A stretch of DNA of 64,000 nt, from the NCBI GenBank assembly GCA_964017065.1, contig OZ024790.1, positions 10,986,403-11,050,402 of the forward strand, in the 5' to 3' direction. The position numbers and the translations under genes were made by a program. Shown one piece after another: positions 1 to 10,931 of this stretch. The notes below the pieces were generated by a model, which was given only the letters and a program-made list of their open reading frames with translations, was not told where the DNA came from and did not search any database. Numbering within the stretch: position 1 is the stretch's first letter; each line of letters starts with the position of its first letter. This DNA is from Haliclona indistincta (taxonomy: Eukaryota > Porifera > Demospongiae > Haplosclerida > Chalinidae).

Positions 1-209
1 CACAGCACAGAGATATGCGTAGTTCATCTCCATGGTGATACCTAAGGCCCTGGTTGCTTGCACCAGATGCTTAGCTAGCTTGCTGTGCTGAATCAAACTA
101 ATAACTAACCAACAAGTGTAATAAACGTTACCTCATCACAACCGAAATTTCGCGGTTGATGCGTAAAAATTTGCTCATTACAGCAGGGCTCCGCCCACAT
201 TAACTTATC
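1..209. other. 5' flank of the ferredoxin gene
   Basis: No coding exon, repeat or RNA gene is recognised. It presumably contains the promoter and 5' UTR of the ferredoxin gene starting at 210; no TATA box stands out. Confidence 0.4.
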
Positions 210-2439
210 ATGGCGGCTCGAGTTGCTGTTTTGTTTCGTCGTTTCCATTCAGCAGGGACGCGTGACAGAAGATGCAGGTCCGCGATTAGATCTCTATCGA
301 CAAGATCAGGCATGTTGCAATCGCCGCCATCAGCCAGATTGCTTCCGGCGAGACAGTTTCATCGGTCTACAAGTCAGTTCCCAGCAAACCATCCAACCAC
401 GTGTATTCATATAATTATACCGTATCTCTTTTATTAATCCAGGCCTGCAGCATGGAGAGTACGAAATGAAGGATCCCAAGTCACCTGAAGAAGTGTAAAA
501 ATATTTTATAACAGTAGTATGCGGTTTGTTTATATAATTGGAATGTTAGCTTTAGTGATTATCGATCCTAATTCAGTTGAATGCCTACATTCTTTACCTA
601 ATTATCTATACACATTAAAGTTCTAGCTTCTAGTGATGCTGAAGTGTCGTGTCAACTTCATCCACTAATATGTATGTTCAGTCATTGAGAACTTTTATTA
701 CAGCGATTTGAAGAGATCTTGCAACACCACAGTCAAAGCGGAAATAACACGTTTTCATACATTGACCAATCAAACTCACGCTTCAATTCTCTGATGCAGG
801 CCCGCACGTGACCAGCCGTGTTTGATGGTCAACGTATTACTTCCGCTTTGACTGTGGCGTTGCAAGATCTCTTCAAACCGTTGTACAGTCGTAAGTAGAT
901 GGACTTGGGAGGTGTACGGAGGTGATTGACGCACTACTCTTTCGCTTTATAGCACTGCATGAAAATCAATGTATACAATTTCCAGGGCATGCATAATTTT
1001 AATACAATTATAGTCTAGGCAAGGTTTTATTTGATATTACAATAAAAACCTGATTGGTTGCTGCCTATAATAGTCGTCTGTAAAATGACATTAATTTTAC
1101 ATAAAGTCACAATTACTCATTTTGTGATTGTTTAGAGTCAAAATCACGTTTGTGGACAGGGACGGCGAGAGGCATGATATAGCAGGGAAGATTGGTGATA
1201 ACATTCTCTACTTGGCTCACAGATATGGGATTGAGATGGAAGGTAAGTGCAGAACCGCTCACGAGTAGGTCTACACTCACAAGTAAGCCTGAACTAAGCA
1301 GCTCTTGAGTGACTCGTAGTTTTCCAACATACGCAATACAATACTCGCACTCGTGAGCACTCGTAGAGCGACTGTGAGTTGCTTGCGCAGTTGTAAACCT
1401 GCTTGTGAGCTGTACTTAAATGATTATTAATTTTCATATGACCTTTGACCTTTAGGAGCATGCGAGGCATCGCTGGCTTGTACGACCTGTCACGTGTATG
1501 TCGAGGGAGAATATTTCGATAAACTATCGGAAGCAACTGAAGAGTAAGTGTGTCTGTCTGTCATCTCTATCGCAACAACAAAACCATCGAACCCTGTATG
1601 ATCACGTCTTGTCATCATGTACTAAATAGCATTTTTAATGGTATCTATCTGCCTACACTGGTTTGAAATATCATTCCTTCTCCTTCGTCATGTTTGTACA
1701 CAAGTACATACTATTGATACTCTAATTTTACTATAAATAAAATTTTATTGTGCTAGTTTAATTTTGGATTATGGTGCATGTTTGCTTTATGGCTGCCATT
1801 TTGGTATTTACAGAGAGGAGGATCTTTTGGATTTAGCTCCTTCTTTGCAAGTGAATTCACGGCTTGGTATGTTTAAAATTCTTTTATGTTGCATTGCATC
1901 GAGAAGCTTGTATTTTTAATGCATCACTTTGACGAACTGTCCTGCAGTTCTTTACTGTCACTGTTCGTCATAATGGTAGTTGCATAATTTCAGCCTCACG
2001 CACTAATGTGTCTGATTATTTTTCATCGTGTGAATAAAGACAACAGTGACTACAGCGACTTACATGTATGTTCTTAGCATATCACTTCAACATTGCATGA
2101 TGCTTGTGCAATAGCAATTTCAATGTACCAGGTGGTGTAAAGGCACGTTCACATAGAATCCACTACACTACACAATGCTTCAAATGCCTTCAACGATGCT
2201 TCAAATGCCTTCAACGATGCTTCAAATGCCTACTTATTGGTCCAACAAGTGCCTTGTGTCTACTTGCAATGGCGTGCACCCACGTGCTAAAGTCCATGTG
2301 AACGCGTCTTACCTTTATTTTTATTTTGTCTATAGGGTGTCAAATTGTGTTATCAAAGGAATTGGACGGAATCCAAGTCACTTTGCCGAGAGTCACTAGA
2401 AATTTCTACGTTGATGGACACACGCCTCAACCACACTAA
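210..2439 (+). CDS. FDX2: Mitochondrial [2Fe-2S] ferredoxin, FDX2/adrenodoxin type (6 exons)
   Basis: Exons 210-372, 443-494, 1136-1242, 1456-1543, 1814-1866, 2336-2439 join in phase to a 188-residue protein. Residues 1 to about 60 are rich in Arg and Ser and lack acidic residues, as in a mitochondrial presequence. The core has the adrenodoxin cluster ligands Cys110, Cys116, Cys119 ([10 protein letters not shown]) and Cys156 (RLGCQ). It ends [13 protein letters not shown], very close to the end of vertebrate FDX2. Family knowledge: an electron carrier in the mitochondrial matrix, fed by ferredoxin reductase and used in Fe-S cluster assembly; FDX2 rather than FDX1 is suggested by the C-terminus. 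The start is the first ATG in frame with the presequence. A poly(A) signal lies at 2561. The first intron is only 70 bp. Confidence 0.93.
704..881. mobile_element. Foldback MITE in FDX intron 2
   Basis: The two ends are inverted copies of each other for about 60-70 bp with few mismatches. The left arm begins cgatttgaagagatcttgca near 704; the right arm ends tgcaagatctcttcaaaccg at 880. Only about 40 bp of loop lies between. There is no coding capacity, which fits a non-autonomous DNA transposon hairpin. Confidence 0.75.
1254..1412. mobile_element. Imperfect hairpin repeat in FDX intron 3
   Basis: The left side (gctcacgagtaggtctac) and the right side (gtaaacctgcttgtgagc) are inverted partial matches. 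An inner pair (gactcgtag / actcgtagagc) is also inverted. It looks like an old foldback element with degraded arms. Confidence 0.4.
2135..2312. repeat. Possible MITE containing a 22-bp tandem repeat, FDX intron 5
   Basis: About 2.5 copies of a 22-bp unit (aatgcttcaaatgccttcaa plus 2 bases) occupy 2173-2231. They are flanked by inverted ends carrying cgttcacat (near 2147) and atgtgaacg (near 2297). Those terminal motifs resemble the gcgttcacact ends of the elements at 12677-13090, so it may be a related element. Confidence 0.45.
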
Positions 2440-2560
2440 ACAGTTACCATCTCACTCCTTGCTTACCCTATCACTCTTAGCTTCTCTCACTCATAAATTT
2501 TGATCCTCTCACTCATAAATTTAGTTTCTCTCACTCATAAATTTTGATTCGTCACTGCTT

Positions 2561-2566
2561 AATAAA
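2561..2566 (+). terminator. AATAAA poly(A) signal of FDX
   Basis: AATAAA lies 122 bp after the FDX stop codon on the coding strand, a plausible cleavage/polyadenylation signal. Confidence 0.5.
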
Positions 2567-2645
2567 AATTATTTTATACTCTAAAAGTGTTATAGTCCAG
2601 TACGCAACAGTTCATATAACATCAAAAGACAATGTGCTAGACATG

Positions 2646-2785
2646 TACAGTGGAATTCTCCCGGACACCTCCATATAATTATAATAACGGATACTAATGT
2701 ATGTCTTAACAATACTGATTGATGAACCTCCATTTAACAGACGAAGTGCTCACGCCAACTTGTCTATTACGGAGAGGTTTCACTT
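2646..2785. mobile_element. Pogo/Tc1-like MITE, copy a
   Basis: Degraded member of a family ending in cagtggaacctctct and its complement agagaggttccactg. The internal phrase ggacacctccatataa is shared with the copies at 3661, 17583 and 20488. Assignment to the pogo/Tc1 group is from the terminal repeat only. Confidence 0.6.
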
Positions 2786-3180
2786 TATACGTTTAAAAGT
2801 TCATAAAGTCAATGATTGTGCCTTTCTGCATTGAATATTGAAACTGGTAATGATTTATCCTCCAAAATAAATTCACTAGTACATTCAGAGTATTATTGAT
2901 TATTGTTTTTACACAAAAATAATGATAATTAATAATGTGATTTGAATTGCTACATGTTATAATAATAATTGACAAATAAAACAAGATTATTATTGGAGTC
3001 TTGTTATGATAAAGAACAGAGAGAAAATACAATTCACATCAGTTACTCGAAGACGTTTCACCGCCCTCCTTTTTCATCTGAGGAGAAAAGGGAGGGAGAG
3101 ATTAGTAGCCAATAAGGGAACATAAACAAATTGTACTACATGTACCAAATCAAAGAATAACGAACAATACTGGAATAAGG

Positions 3181-3390
3181 TCAAAAAACAAAGAAAACAA
3201 AAAATGAAGAAAACAAAAAAAATGAAAAAAACAAAAAAACAACGAAAAAAACAGAAAAAAATGAAAACAAAAAAACAAAGAAAAGAAAAACAAAGAAAAC
3301 AAAAAATGAAGAAAGAAGAAATCAAAAAAACGAAGAAAACAACAAAGAAAACAAAAAAAACGAAGAAAACAGACAAAAATGAAAGAGTTA
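3181..3390. repeat. A-rich simple repeat
   Basis: Irregular run of aaaac, aaag and aaaatg units. It yields meaningless Lys-rich and Phe-rich reading frames on the two strands. Confidence 0.85.
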
Positions 3391-3445
3391 GTAATGAATA
3401 ATAGTAAGTAATGTAAAGAGTAATGATTTAGTAATTGTACTACTG

Positions 3446-6400
3446 TCATTGCATTGCACAGACCTTCGTGTAGTGTCGGGGAATGAGGAACTTGCTAGGT
3501 GCAGATTGCTGTGGTTTGTAGTGCTGTAGTGTGACTATAGCGGTCACTGTTGGGAACATTGGGACCTCTGCAGAGAAGGTACGACAAGAGAGAGAGAGGG
3601 AGAGTAATCGTGAAGTAACGACAAGAGGTGCGGGGGGTGACTGTGGTGACGCAAGTGATACAATCGGACCTCTCTTAACGGACACTCCCAACAACGGACA
3701 CCTCCATATAACGGACAATTTGCTGATGTACATAACAATAAAGATTGAATCTCCATGTAAGGGACACTTTCATGCAACTGAGAAAACGCACTTTCCCAAC
3801 TTGGGAGAGGTTCCACTGTGTTACATGCAGTGATGGTGATTGTAGCGATGGTGATGAAGGATAAAACAAGTGCATGAAGGCTACCATGAGTGATTTTTGA
3901 GGCGGTTGACAGAAGCAAGGAATAGAGTTTACAGTTCTCTTACCAACTTTCACAGGGAAGCCGGATGGTAGCTCCCGATTCACAAACTGACGAAGCTTGT
4001 AAAAATGCTTGTAAGGGGCAATCACCTCGAGTATATCCAGTAACCTATACACGAACAGTTACAAGGTCAATACAGACACGAAAAATCCTCTCTTCTCTCA
4101 AAACTTTCTTCCCCATTTCTTACTCTGGGTTTAACACTCACTTTTTTAACTCTATGGGACAGTGCTTTGTCTGTGAAACACAAAATGGGTTTATCAGTTT
4201 GTGGGAAGTTTATTAAGCTCACCACACATATTGATGCATTGTAATGCTTTCTGTCGATCTTAACGTCCATCACTCTGCCTAGCGAAGGGTACCTGGAGTG
4301 AGTGAGTGAGAGAGTGAGTGGGTGTGGGAGTGAGTGGGTGAATGAGTAAGTGAGTGAGTGTGTGTGTAGGTGAATGAGTGAGTGAGCGAGTGGGTGAGTG
4401 AGCGAGTGGGTGAGTGAGTGAGTGAGTGGGTGAGTGAGTGAGTGAGTGAGTGAGTGAGCAAGTGAGTGAGTGTGAGTGTGAGTGAGTGAGTGAGTGAGTG
4501 AGTGAGTGAATGAGTGAGTGAGTGAGTGAGTGAGCTAGTGAGTGAGTGAGTGAGTGAGTGTGAGTGTGAGTGAGAGTGAATTTACTTTGTTCTTGGAGCC
4601 GATATGTACTCATCCCATGTGACCTCACATGATGGAGGAGGAGGGAGAGAGGTACGATGCTGAGCAGAACTACCATTCTCATCCTCCTGCACACGAACAA
4701 ATGCACATTACACACACTCACACAAATACGTTTTAGTACGTGTCAGCGAGAGGTATGACCCGCCAGGCATGCTTGAGTGAAGTCAAGGCGCCAACAAGAC
4801 TTCACGAGAGCACTAACCCTTTCCCGAGAGGCACGACATGTCGTATATCCCGCTACATTCGATTAATCTTATCTTCTGTGCTAAAGACTGTTTTAACACT
4901 AGGGACGTGGTGAGGAGTACACTCTCTGCAATCCGATTGGTCAGAATATGCTCAGTATGGTATCTATTTATTATTCTACTCTAGTGCTAATTCAATAATG
5001 CTCATAATGTAGAACAATTGTATCGAATTACATCCGACCGTGATGCAATGTTTGTGGGTAGTAACAATAAATATTGGATGTCACACATACGCTGAGCATC
5101 TCTTCTGTGATTTCACCATTCTCAACCTTGCGAGCAATCTCCTCTGAACGACTGATCTGCTCTGGAGTGAGATGCTCCCGCCTGACAAAGAGAAGGAGTT
5201 TAACATCAAATGACTCTCTCGCTCACTTGTCTATCACTCACCCACTCACCCACTCACTCACTCACCCACTCACTCACCCACTCACTCACTCACTCACCCA
5301 CTCACTCACTCACTCACTCACTCACCCACTCACTCACTCACTCACTCACTCACCCACTCACTCACTCACTCACTCACTCACCCACTCACTCACTCACTCA
5401 CTCACTTACCTTTTTCTTGATATCAAAACGAGGTTACCGATATCATACACATCTGTCATATACTCACCGACCTGCTCCTAACACACAAACCAAAGAAACA
5501 ATAATTGACAAACACACGGCATACAGTCATGTATACAAATACATAAGAACTGTATTAAAATTTTGATAAAAATGCAAAATTTAGTTTACATAAACTCCCG
5601 CATTCGTCCACTCAATGATACAGTACACATCTGTTGGTGTTTTCATAATATCAGTGTTTTAATGTGTTTTTACAGGACAAAAACACATCAGCAATGTCTG
5701 ACAAAAAAACAACAACATTGAGATGTTTCAGTGCATTCCGTTCAAAGTTGACTTGAACTGCTGTTAGACCTAGCACGGCCCAACTACAGCTCTTCTACTA
5801 CTGAGAGAACAAGCACGTCTCTTAACTTTTTCAAAATTCAAGCATAAAAGAGTCTCCTGTAGAAGGTCACAATCAAGAGTGACCTGCCTAGCTAGCTTTA
5901 CAAATCCAGAAGAACTACTCAAGACGAAGCATGTATGTATTATACAAAACTGCATAATGCTTTTTTTTTTTCACTTTTGCCCGATCACGAATCAAGAGAC
6001 CAGATTGGTAATAGGCAAAGGGGCACAGCTAGAGTATTCCCAAATTCACTAGCAGCTGCCTATGCCGCTAGTGAACAATAGCAGCCTTATAATATTATAC
6101 ATTGACTGTGCATGTGAAAAGTGGGAAAACGCCACAAAAACATGCCTGTAAACAAACGGTAGCTTCTCAACTAAATGTAGCACAATCACTTCAAATTTTA
6201 TATGCAGTAAGCTGAATGGTCAAACAAGTCATATAGAAACTTTCATTGACTTTCAATAAGTTATGATAGAGTATCAGCTAGTTGATTTTAGGCATGAACT
6301 TAAAAATTTTTCATGAGGCATTTGCGGTCAGTGAACAATAGCACGTACCCATTATACAGCAGTTTTGTTATTCCTTGCAACAGCCACAAAAGCGTAAAGC

Positions 6401-7968
6401 GTGATCCGTGCCTTATTTGGAAGGTTTATTACATTGCGTGGTTCAGATTGAACACGGTTTACGCTCTACGGTTGACGCTTTTAGATTGCAAGAAGTAGTG
6501 AAACCGCTGTACATAATAGGTCAATGGTAAGTTCCACCTGTGTGTGTAGTATGTGGTTTTTGAATTTGTAGTATCTAGTTCTTGAAACAACTACACTGAC
6601 TAGTTCATTGTAGATATGTACTAACAATCATGTGATATGTATGTGACAATGAGAAACACACTAACTGTCTTGTCTCCCTTGAAGAACAGGTATCCAGACT
6701 GTGCCCGCACAACTGTGATTGGCTTTGTGGACATGTTGGCATACATTATAGGACTGGAAGGGAGGGGTGAGAGGGAGGAAGGGAGAGGGGGAGAGAGAGG
6801 AAGGGAGGGCGAGGGGAGGGAGGAAGGGAGGGATGGATAGAGGGAGGAAGGGAGAGAAGAAGAGAGGGAGGGAGAGAGGGAGGGAGGGAGGGATGGAGGG
6901 AGGGAGGGAGAGAGGGAGGGAGGGAGGGAGGGAGGGAGAGAAGGAAAGAAGGAGAGAGGGAGAGAAGGAGAGAGGGAGAAAAGGAGAGAGAGGTATATAA
7001 ATTATAGATATTTTCTGTCATTCTTTACTAACCGTGACATCAACATATCAATCTGTTCATCAAATTCAACTTCAACGTCTTGCTGAAAAATGAAACCACT
7101 CGTGTGAAACAATACCAAAGTGACAAATGCCACTAACAATGCAATGGTGAAACAATGAAACCAGGCAAGTTGTTTTTAGACCGCTAATCTGTTTACGAAT
7201 AACATTTCTCACTATAAACACAAGAGCTTTTGGATAACTAAAAATCGTTTATTTAGACTCTGTACTAGCCTCGTCCCCAGGCTCACACCGCTTGGAGAGA
7301 CTGGGTACGAGGCTAACTCTATACCTATTGCATTACTGAGACACAGAGGAATTGCATGTGTTACACGATTGGATATTAAAATCTGTTAAAATTTGAAATT
7401 GCCCATCAAAATACTGAACTGGCACATTGTCAGGTGGTGCTCGCGCACAGGCGCATATCGTAGAGAGGAAGGGAGGGAGGGAGGGAGAAAGAGAGGGAGG
7501 GAGAGTGGGAGGGAGAAAGAGAGGGAGGGAGAAAGAGAGAGAGAAAGAGAGGGAGGGAGAAAGAGAGGGAGGGAGAAAGGGAGGGAGAAAGAGAGGGAGG
7601 GAGAAAGAGAGGGAGGGAGAAAGAGAGGGAGGGAGAAAGAGAGGGAGGGAGAAAGAGAGGGAGGGAGAAAGAGAGGGAGGGAGAAAGAGAGGGAGGGAGA
7701 AAGAGAGGGAGGGAGAAAGAGAGGGAGGGAGAAAGGGAGGGAGAAAGAGAGGGAGGGAGAAAGAGAGGGAGGGAGAAAGGGAGGGAGAAAGAGAGGGAGG
7801 GAGAAAGAGAGGGAGGGAGAAAGAGAGGGAGGGAGAAAGGGAGGGAGAAAGAGAGGGAGGGAGAAAGAGAGGGAGGGAGAAAGAGAGGGAGGGAGAAAGG
7901 GAGGGAGATCGAAAGAGAGGGAGGGAGAAAGGGAGGGAGAAAGGGAGGGAGAAAGAGAGGGAGAGAGG

Positions 7969-8004
<36 letters not shown>

Positions 8005-10677
8005 AAGAGAGGGAGAGAGGAAGAAAGAGAGGGAGAGAGGGAGGAAGGGAGGATTGAAAGTTAGGCCCATAACTTGCTGCGCCTCTCAATATACTTGCAT
8101 TGAAGAAGCGCTGTATAAAATATTTGCTGCATCTAGTCTATAACTTTGCAGTGGAAATACATGTATAAGCGCATGCACCTAATCAATTATAACACGACAG
8201 TGTGGTATTGAATTTTTCCATCATGTCAAACCTTTGTACCATGATATGCTCTACAGCACATCTGCAGTACCATGCTATGGAACCGTGATTACTTACCCCA
8301 GACGAGAGTGACAGTCGCTGATAGGCTTCCTTCTTGTTATCGAGAGCGACCAATGAGAGTGTGTTTGAGTTCCGCGTGTCTTCCCCGTTAAAGATAAAGC
8401 TGATGTCCCCTCGAGACCACTGCATCTCTGTGAAGTCACCAAGAGAAGAGTCCAGTCTAACAGAGCGAGAAGAAAATTATACCTGATCACAAAACAAGGC
8501 CTCTAAACAAACAAAACCAATAAAAGGATGTGCACTCCATAAGAGCTAAAATAATATCACTTTATGCAAAGCACAATCAATGAATGGATTCTTGTGTTGC
8601 TTACAATAATGTACAATCCTTACCTAATGCAACAGCCAGTTTTGTGTATTCGGCATACATCAGACGGTAGAAGACGAGAGAGAAAAGGAACTAAGTGAGA
8701 GAGTGGGTGAGTGAGAGAGTGGGTGAGTGAGAGAGCGAGCGAGTGAGTGAGTGAGTGAGTGAGTGAGTGAGTGAGTGAGTGAGTGAGTGAGAGAGTGGGT
8801 GAGTGAGTGGGTGGATGAATGGGTGGGTGAGTGAGTAAGTGAGCAATTGAGTGAGTGAGTGAGTGAGTGAGTGGGTGAGTGAGTGAGAGAGTGGGTGAGT
8901 GAGTGAGTGGGTGAGTGAGTGAGTGAGTGAGTGAGTGAGTGAGTGAGTGAGTGAGTGAGTGAGTAAGAGAGTGAGTGAGTGAGTGAGTGAGTGAGTGAGT
9001 GAGTGAGTGAGTGAGTGAGTGAGTGAGTGAGTAAGAGAGTGAGAGAGTGAGTGAGAGAGTGGGTGAGTGGGTGGGTGGGTGGGTGAGTAGTGAGTGAGTG
9101 AGTGAGTGAGTGGGTGGGTGGGTGATTGAGAGAGTGGGTGAGTGAGTGAGTGAGTGAGTGAGAGAGTGAGAGAGTGGGTGAGTGAGAGAGTGGGAGAGTG
9201 AGTGAGAGAGTGGGTGAGTGATTGAGAGAGTGGGTGAGTCAGTGAGTGGGTGAGTGAGTGAGTGAGTGAGTGGGTGAGTGAGTGAGTGAGAGAGTGAGTG
9301 AGTAAGAGAGTGTGTGATCTGAGTGAGAGAGTGTGTGAGTAAGTGAGTGAGAGTGAGTGAGTGAGTGAGTGAGTGAGTGAGTGAGTGAGAGAGTGGGTGA
9401 GTGAGTGAGTGAGTGAGTGAGTGAGAGAGTGAGTGAGCGAGTGGGCGAGTGAGTGAGTGAGAAAGTGGGTGAGTGAGTGAGCAATCGAGTGAGTGCGTGA
9501 GTGAGTGCTTGATAGATTGAGATGGATGGGCATACCCCAGGTGTGAAACTCCCACTTTAGCTCAGCATAGAAATCGTCGAGCTGTGGAGAGAGAATGAAG
9601 AAGTCTTTGCTAAACTACAAAACATAGAAATGATCGCACATACGTTTCTGAGAGCTTGGATAAGATCAAATCGTCGCTGTATCAAGCCATCGCTGATCTC
9701 ATCTCTCAACCGCTTCACAAGAGCTGCAACTACAGTAGAACAAAAACCGACAAAACTATGCTGCCTTGCACTGATGCGTAGAAGACATACAATGTGTGTT
9801 AAGTATCACATGTACGAGATACAATTGTGAGATAAATTTTAAGAATGGGTCAAAATAGTCAACAAATCGTGCAAAGTTATTAATAATATTTTGAGTTCAC
9901 TTTTGTTATACTCAAACATCTAGCTTGTTATAATAAACTTTTCATTTTGCATACAATGACAGTCACTTTATGAAGACGTTTAAGCTTATGATGAACACGA
10001 ATGCAAATCATGGATCATATCTTTTTTGAAAAATGCTATTATTTTATTGGAGTGATGTAAATTATTATTGATATTTATAGATCAGAGGAAAATCAGGTCA
10101 ACCGTGTTATTAGCAATCCATAAAAAATTCACCAGAAATGACGTAGAACTCAGAATAAACAAAAAATTTTCCCATCTCTCAACAAATACACATAGCCAGT
10201 GTGTGTGTGTGATAACAATCTACTGACTGATTTCTCTGTCTCCATAGCTGATGGCTTCGCTGAGTGCTGTCCAGCCCAGACCGTTCTTTTCCTTCACGGA
10301 AGATTTCATCTCAAGTAAGTAATGAATAATGACTGATGATGAGAATAAATTGGAAGTAATGGAAGGCGGAGACTAAACATAGCGTGCAGGACTAACTTTT
10401 GTTTCCAAGCATCACCGCCAGGTGCAAAGGAGTGTTGCCTAGAGGTGAGAAAATAGCACGCAACTTGCTTAGTGTTTGCACCAAACGTACCGTGCTTGTC
10501 CGACACGTTCACGGCATCTTTGGTCGTGTTCAAAATTCCTTTGACGGTCCCCAGGTCGTTGTTGAACACGGCACAGTGCAACTCGTATGGAGGGTTGGCG
10601 AGCTCGATACATCTCTGGCTCGGAGGGGGCTTAGGAGGCGAGTAAAGAGACGAACTCGAAGCAGCTTCCGTCGACAT
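3446..10677 (-). CDS. ANKRD13C: ANKRD13C orthologue, ankyrin-repeat GPCR-chaperone protein (16 exons)
   Basis: Coding order (minus): 10491-10677, 10397-10438, 10228-10332, 9644-9723, 9536-9581, 8624-8690, 8297-8456, 7033-7082, 6666-6753, 5410-5477, 5091-5181, 4586-4686, 4223-4292, 4142-4170, 3944-4044, 3446-3567. All phases agree and give 468 residues (human protein about 541). Ankyrin repeats occupy about residues 25-130 (GNTPLHLAVMLGNK, NGLGWTALSEAISYGD). The GPCR-chaperone domain follows, with VPFLSRLLPSDVCRIHKTG, RGDISFIFNGED, VTWDEYISA, LLDILEVIAPYKHF and VPMFPTVTAIVT, each closely matching ANKRD13C. Family knowledge: an ER-associated protein controlling biogenesis and exit of some GPCRs. 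Exon 14 is a 29-nt micro-exon. Several introns are almost filled by tetranucleotide or purine/pyrimidine arrays. Start: first ATG (MSTEAASSSS). Confidence 0.93.
3661..3823. mobile_element. Pogo/Tc1-like MITE, copy b
   Basis: Lies in the last ANKRD13C intron. It begins near ggacctctcttaacgg and ends gagaggttccactgt. The internal text matches the copy at 17583 (ccatataacggacaatttgc). Confidence 0.7.
4293..4579. repeat. (TGAG)n array filling ANKRD13C intron 12
   Basis: Mostly perfect TGAG units from the acceptor of exon 13 almost to the donor of exon 12. In the sense of the gene it reads CTCACTCA up to the acceptor AG. It accounts for Thr-His-Ser-Leu reading frames. Confidence 0.9.
5222..5404. 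repeat. (CACT)n array in ANKRD13C intron 10
   Basis: CACT/CACC units on the plus strand running into the donor of exon 10. In the gene's sense the intron begins GTAAGTGAGTGAGTGAG, so the array is an extension of a donor-like sequence. Confidence 0.9.
5478..6665. other. ANKRD13C intron 9, unique sequence plus one hairpin
   Basis: About 1.2 kb between exons 10 and 9. Apart from the foldback element at 6369-6492 I see no exon, RNA gene or array. Confidence 0.6.
6369..6492. mobile_element. Foldback MITE in ANKRD13C intron 9
   Basis: The left arm (aaaagcgtaaagcgtgatccgtg) and the right arm (cacggtttacgctctacggttgacgctttt) are inverted repeats around a loop of about 45 bp. The hairpin is short and non-coding. 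Confidence 0.65.
6765..6993. repeat. (GGGA)n purine array beside the ANKRD13C exon 9 acceptor
   Basis: GGGA/GAGA/GGAAGG units start 12 bp from exon 9. In the gene's sense this is a long pyrimidine tract in front of the acceptor. Confidence 0.9.
7266..7315. mobile_element. Short hairpin with tagcctcgt ends
   Basis: Starts tagcctcgtccccag and ends ctgggtacgaggcta. The same termini bound the larger foldback at 25923-26287, so this is probably an internally deleted relative. Confidence 0.55.
7445..8052. repeat. (GGGAGAAAGA)n array, about 600 bp
   Basis: Tandem units of gggagaaagagagggag type with little divergence, in ANKRD13C intron 7. All six frames are open over long stretches because of composition; none is a gene. 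Confidence 0.92.
8691..9520. repeat. (TGAG)n array, about 830 bp
   Basis: Fills the intron between ANKRD13C exons 5 and 6 and abuts the exon 6 acceptor, giving CTCACTTAG in the gene's sense. The units are interrupted by GAGAG, GGGTG and AAGAG variants. Confidence 0.93.
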
Positions 10678-10931
10678 GTTTGTTATTCAAAGATTTCAAA
10701 CCACGCCTTTTATTATAAAAGACACGCCTATTCGACACACCCACTAGCACTCTTGTACACACCCTCATGGCGACAAACGCCCCGCCGGGGACAGTCCACA
10801 GTGGTGGGACGATGAACTAGACACTCGGATCGCCGCTGACAAACACGAGGAAGAACTGTACGTGCTGTCCAACCAACCAGCAAAGTGAACCTAGACCGCC
10901 TTCATTTGCAAACGGCTAGCTTTCTCTCAAG
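10678..10931. promoter_or_regulatory. Shared 254-bp upstream region of ANKRD13C and the CARD-SEFIR-Death gene
   Basis: The two start codons diverge from this interval, so both promoters must lie in or overlap it. No TATA box was recognised. Confidence 0.55.

Larger units (their letters stand above)
2440..3445. other. Convergent intergenic region, FDX 3' / ANKRD13C 3'
   Basis: No gene is seen. It holds an FDX poly(A) signal (2561), three direct copies of ctctcactcataaattt (about 2478-2550), a pogo-like MITE (2646-2785) and an A-rich simple-repeat block (3181-3390) built from aaaacaaag-like units. Confidence 0.6.

Noticed and set aside
2793..3032. Minus-strand hydrophobic frame of 79 codons
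   Set aside because: AT-rich intergenic sequence beside repeats, no homology, no splice partners.
3074..3449. Phe/Cys-rich and Lys-rich frames
   Set aside because: Translation of an A-rich simple repeat; no start context or family.
4279..4721. Thr-His-Ser-Leu-rich open frames (also at 5074-5566, 8620-9555, 15896-16243, 26530-26796, 38467-38760)
   Set aside because: They are translations of (TGAG)n/(CACT)n arrays, which lack stops in several frames; the real genes are on the same or opposite strand with introns there.
7333..8143. Long Arg/Glu/Gly-rich and Ser/Leu/Pro-rich frames on both strands
   Set aside because: Pure consequence of the GGGAGAAAGA array in an ANKRD13C intron.
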